Source: Synergistaceae bacterium
GTDB lineage: Bacteria > Synergistota > Synergistia > Synergistales > Aminobacteriaceae
Assembly (NCBI GenBank): GCA_017394925.1
Contig: JAFPWQ010000145.1
Coordinates: 1 to 8,126 of the forward strand
Length of the DNA: 8,126 nucleotides
Direction: 5' to 3'
A model generated the notes under the pieces. The model was not told the DNA's origin, did no database searches, and saw only the letters and a program-made list of their open reading frames with translations. The position numbers and the translations under genes were made by a program. Positions 7,332-8,126 of this stretch are shown here, one piece after another. Position 1 is the stretch's first letter, and every line of letters begins with the position of its first letter.

Positions 7332-7360
7332 ATCCTGATCTTGCATTTAATGTTCAGGTA

Positions 7361-8126
7361 TTATTTATCAATATCGTTAAAGATAATATTAATGCCAGCT
7401 TTTATTTGTAACCATTGACTGCTAAGAATTTTGTAGTAATTGTTATCCATTTTTAAAAAATTTGTTGCATTCACTGAAGGATCATAAGTTTTTGCAGCTG
7501 TATACATTGCAATTCCAGAAGAAATTATGAGATTGAAAAGTTTTTTTAGTACATTATCATATTCGTCTTTCCTCTGAAACAATGACTTAGGAAAAATGTA
7601 TTTAACTCCATTCATATTGCGGAATATCTTAAATATAGCTTCAGGCTGTAGATATGCTAACTTACTAATATCATCATCTGTAATGTTTCCCTGCTTGTAT
7701 CTTGAAGCTAAAGAAATAAATGCAATACAAATAGTTCTGGCATTATGTGCAAAAGAAACAATATCTTCTGCTCCAGATATTGATTTATTTTCCTTATCAA
7801 AGTCTTTTATGAAACGATTCCTAAAATAATGATCAATATACAATAATTCTTCACATATTTTAGCAATCTGTAATTGATCACCATTGAAGATAGTGTCATA
7901 GTAACCAGTCTTTTTGTACATAATAGATGGAGTATTACGACTTGTACAAGGAAGTTGCAATATAGCACACAAACATAGCTTTCCTATAGTTGCAAGATCT
8001 GCATTCATATATGGCTCAGAATATTCTTTAGGTACAACTTCACCTCGCTTTGTCTGATAAAAAATGCCTGTTTGTCGCATTACCTGAGCAAAACGCACTT
8101 GTTCTGGAGCATTGGCTTTTAGATCA
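7361..8126 (-). CDS. AIPR-like (abortive infection phage resistance family) protein, C-terminal part
   Basis: The minus-strand frame is open through the window edge: nine residues (DLKANAPEQ) precede the GTG at 8098, so the true start is outside and 254 residues are visible. The pattern N-x-P-E-Q-x-R followed by GIFYQTKRGEVVPKEY, and later KTGYYDTIFNG, matches what I remember of AIPR (PF10592) proteins: an FYxxKRGE-type motif after the N-x-P-x-Q segment, then a YxxIFN motif. The rest is helical and hydrophilic, with no membrane segment and no nuclease motif that I recognise. AIPR proteins are linked to phage abortive infection or restriction-associated loci; their mechanism is poorly known. 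Sampled G+C is about 27-32%, much below the neighbouring operon, and AT-ending codons dominate, suggesting horizontal acquisition. The family call rests on motif memory; the absent N-terminus prevents certainty. Confidence 0.6.
   Translation of the reverse strand, partial: DLKANAPEQVRFAQVMRQTGIFYQTKRGEVVPKEYSEPYMNADLATIGKLCLCAILQLPCTSRNTPSIMYKKTGYYDTIFNGDQLQIAKICEELLYIDHYFRNRFIKDFDKENKSISGAEDIVSFAHNARTICIAFISLASRYKQGNITDDDISKLAYLQPEAIFKIFRNMNGVKYIFPKSLFQRKDEYDNVLKKLFNLIISSGIAMYTAAKTYDPSVNATNFLKMDNNYYKILSSQWLQIKAGINIIFNDIDK

Noticed and set aside
7334..7358. Second small inverted repeat (CCTGA ... TCAGG) after the terminator
   Set aside because: Only five outer pairs with mismatches inside; too weak to call a second terminator or operator.
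7596..7829. Plus-strand open frame of 77 codons within the AIPR-like gene
   Set aside because: Shadow of the minus-strand gene, with no ribosome binding site or recognisable content.
1..8126. tRNA, rRNA, riboswitch, CRISPR, insertion sequence or attachment site
   Set aside because: Read for these on both strands; no repeat-spacer pattern, cloverleaf, transposase or long direct repeat was found.

Overview
The window is a compact stretch of bacterial chromosome. It holds eight same-strand envelope and isoprenoid genes (positions 1 to about 7291), a terminator-like hairpin, and then one AT-rich gene on the opposite strand that runs off the right edge. Operon DNA sampled by hand is about 40-48% G+C; sampled lines of the right-hand gene are about 27-32%. 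The order murA - P-loop/Asp23 protein - family 4 uracil-DNA glycosylase - uppS - cdsA - dxr reminds me of Synergistota and some deep Firmicutes. A low-GC, probably gut-associated Synergistaceae-like genome is my best guess, from recalled gene order rather than any search.

Layout. 1-808: 3' part of a WecA/TagO-type polyprenyl-phosphate sugar-1-phosphate transferase. 805-1943: wecB, UDP-GlcNAc 2-epimerase, interrupted by a one-base deletion near 1714-1716; its last 75 codons are intact in another frame. About 1940-3211: murA, whose Shine-Dalgarno points to an ATA codon and not to the first ATG. About 3186-4028: an uncommon protein joining an N-terminal P-loop to a C-terminal Asp23/Gls24-like domain. 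4025-4612: Fe-S uracil-DNA glycosylase, family 4. 4640-5341: uppS. 5322-6188: cdsA. 6185-7291: dxr. 7291-7331: hairpin with A- and T-tracts, probably a terminator for both convergent units. 7361-8126 (minus strand): C-terminal part of a protein resembling the AIPR abortive-infection family.

The plus-strand genes are tightly coupled: four stop/start overlaps of the ATGA or longer kind, and one gap of 27 bp. Their products fit together. DXR feeds the MEP pathway that supplies IPP; UppS polymerises IPP into undecaprenyl diphosphate; the WecA-like enzyme loads sugar phosphate on undecaprenyl phosphate; WecB and MurA both draw on UDP-GlcNAc; CdsA makes CDP-diacylglycerol for phospholipids. The glycosylase and the P-loop/Asp23 protein have no obvious biochemical link to this set.

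Most worth a second look: the wecB frameshift, the apparent AUA starts of murA and perhaps the next gene, the P-loop/Asp23 fusion, and the AIPR-like gene, which may be the edge of a defence or accessory region. No RNA genes, CRISPR arrays, insertion sequences or long repeats were seen.
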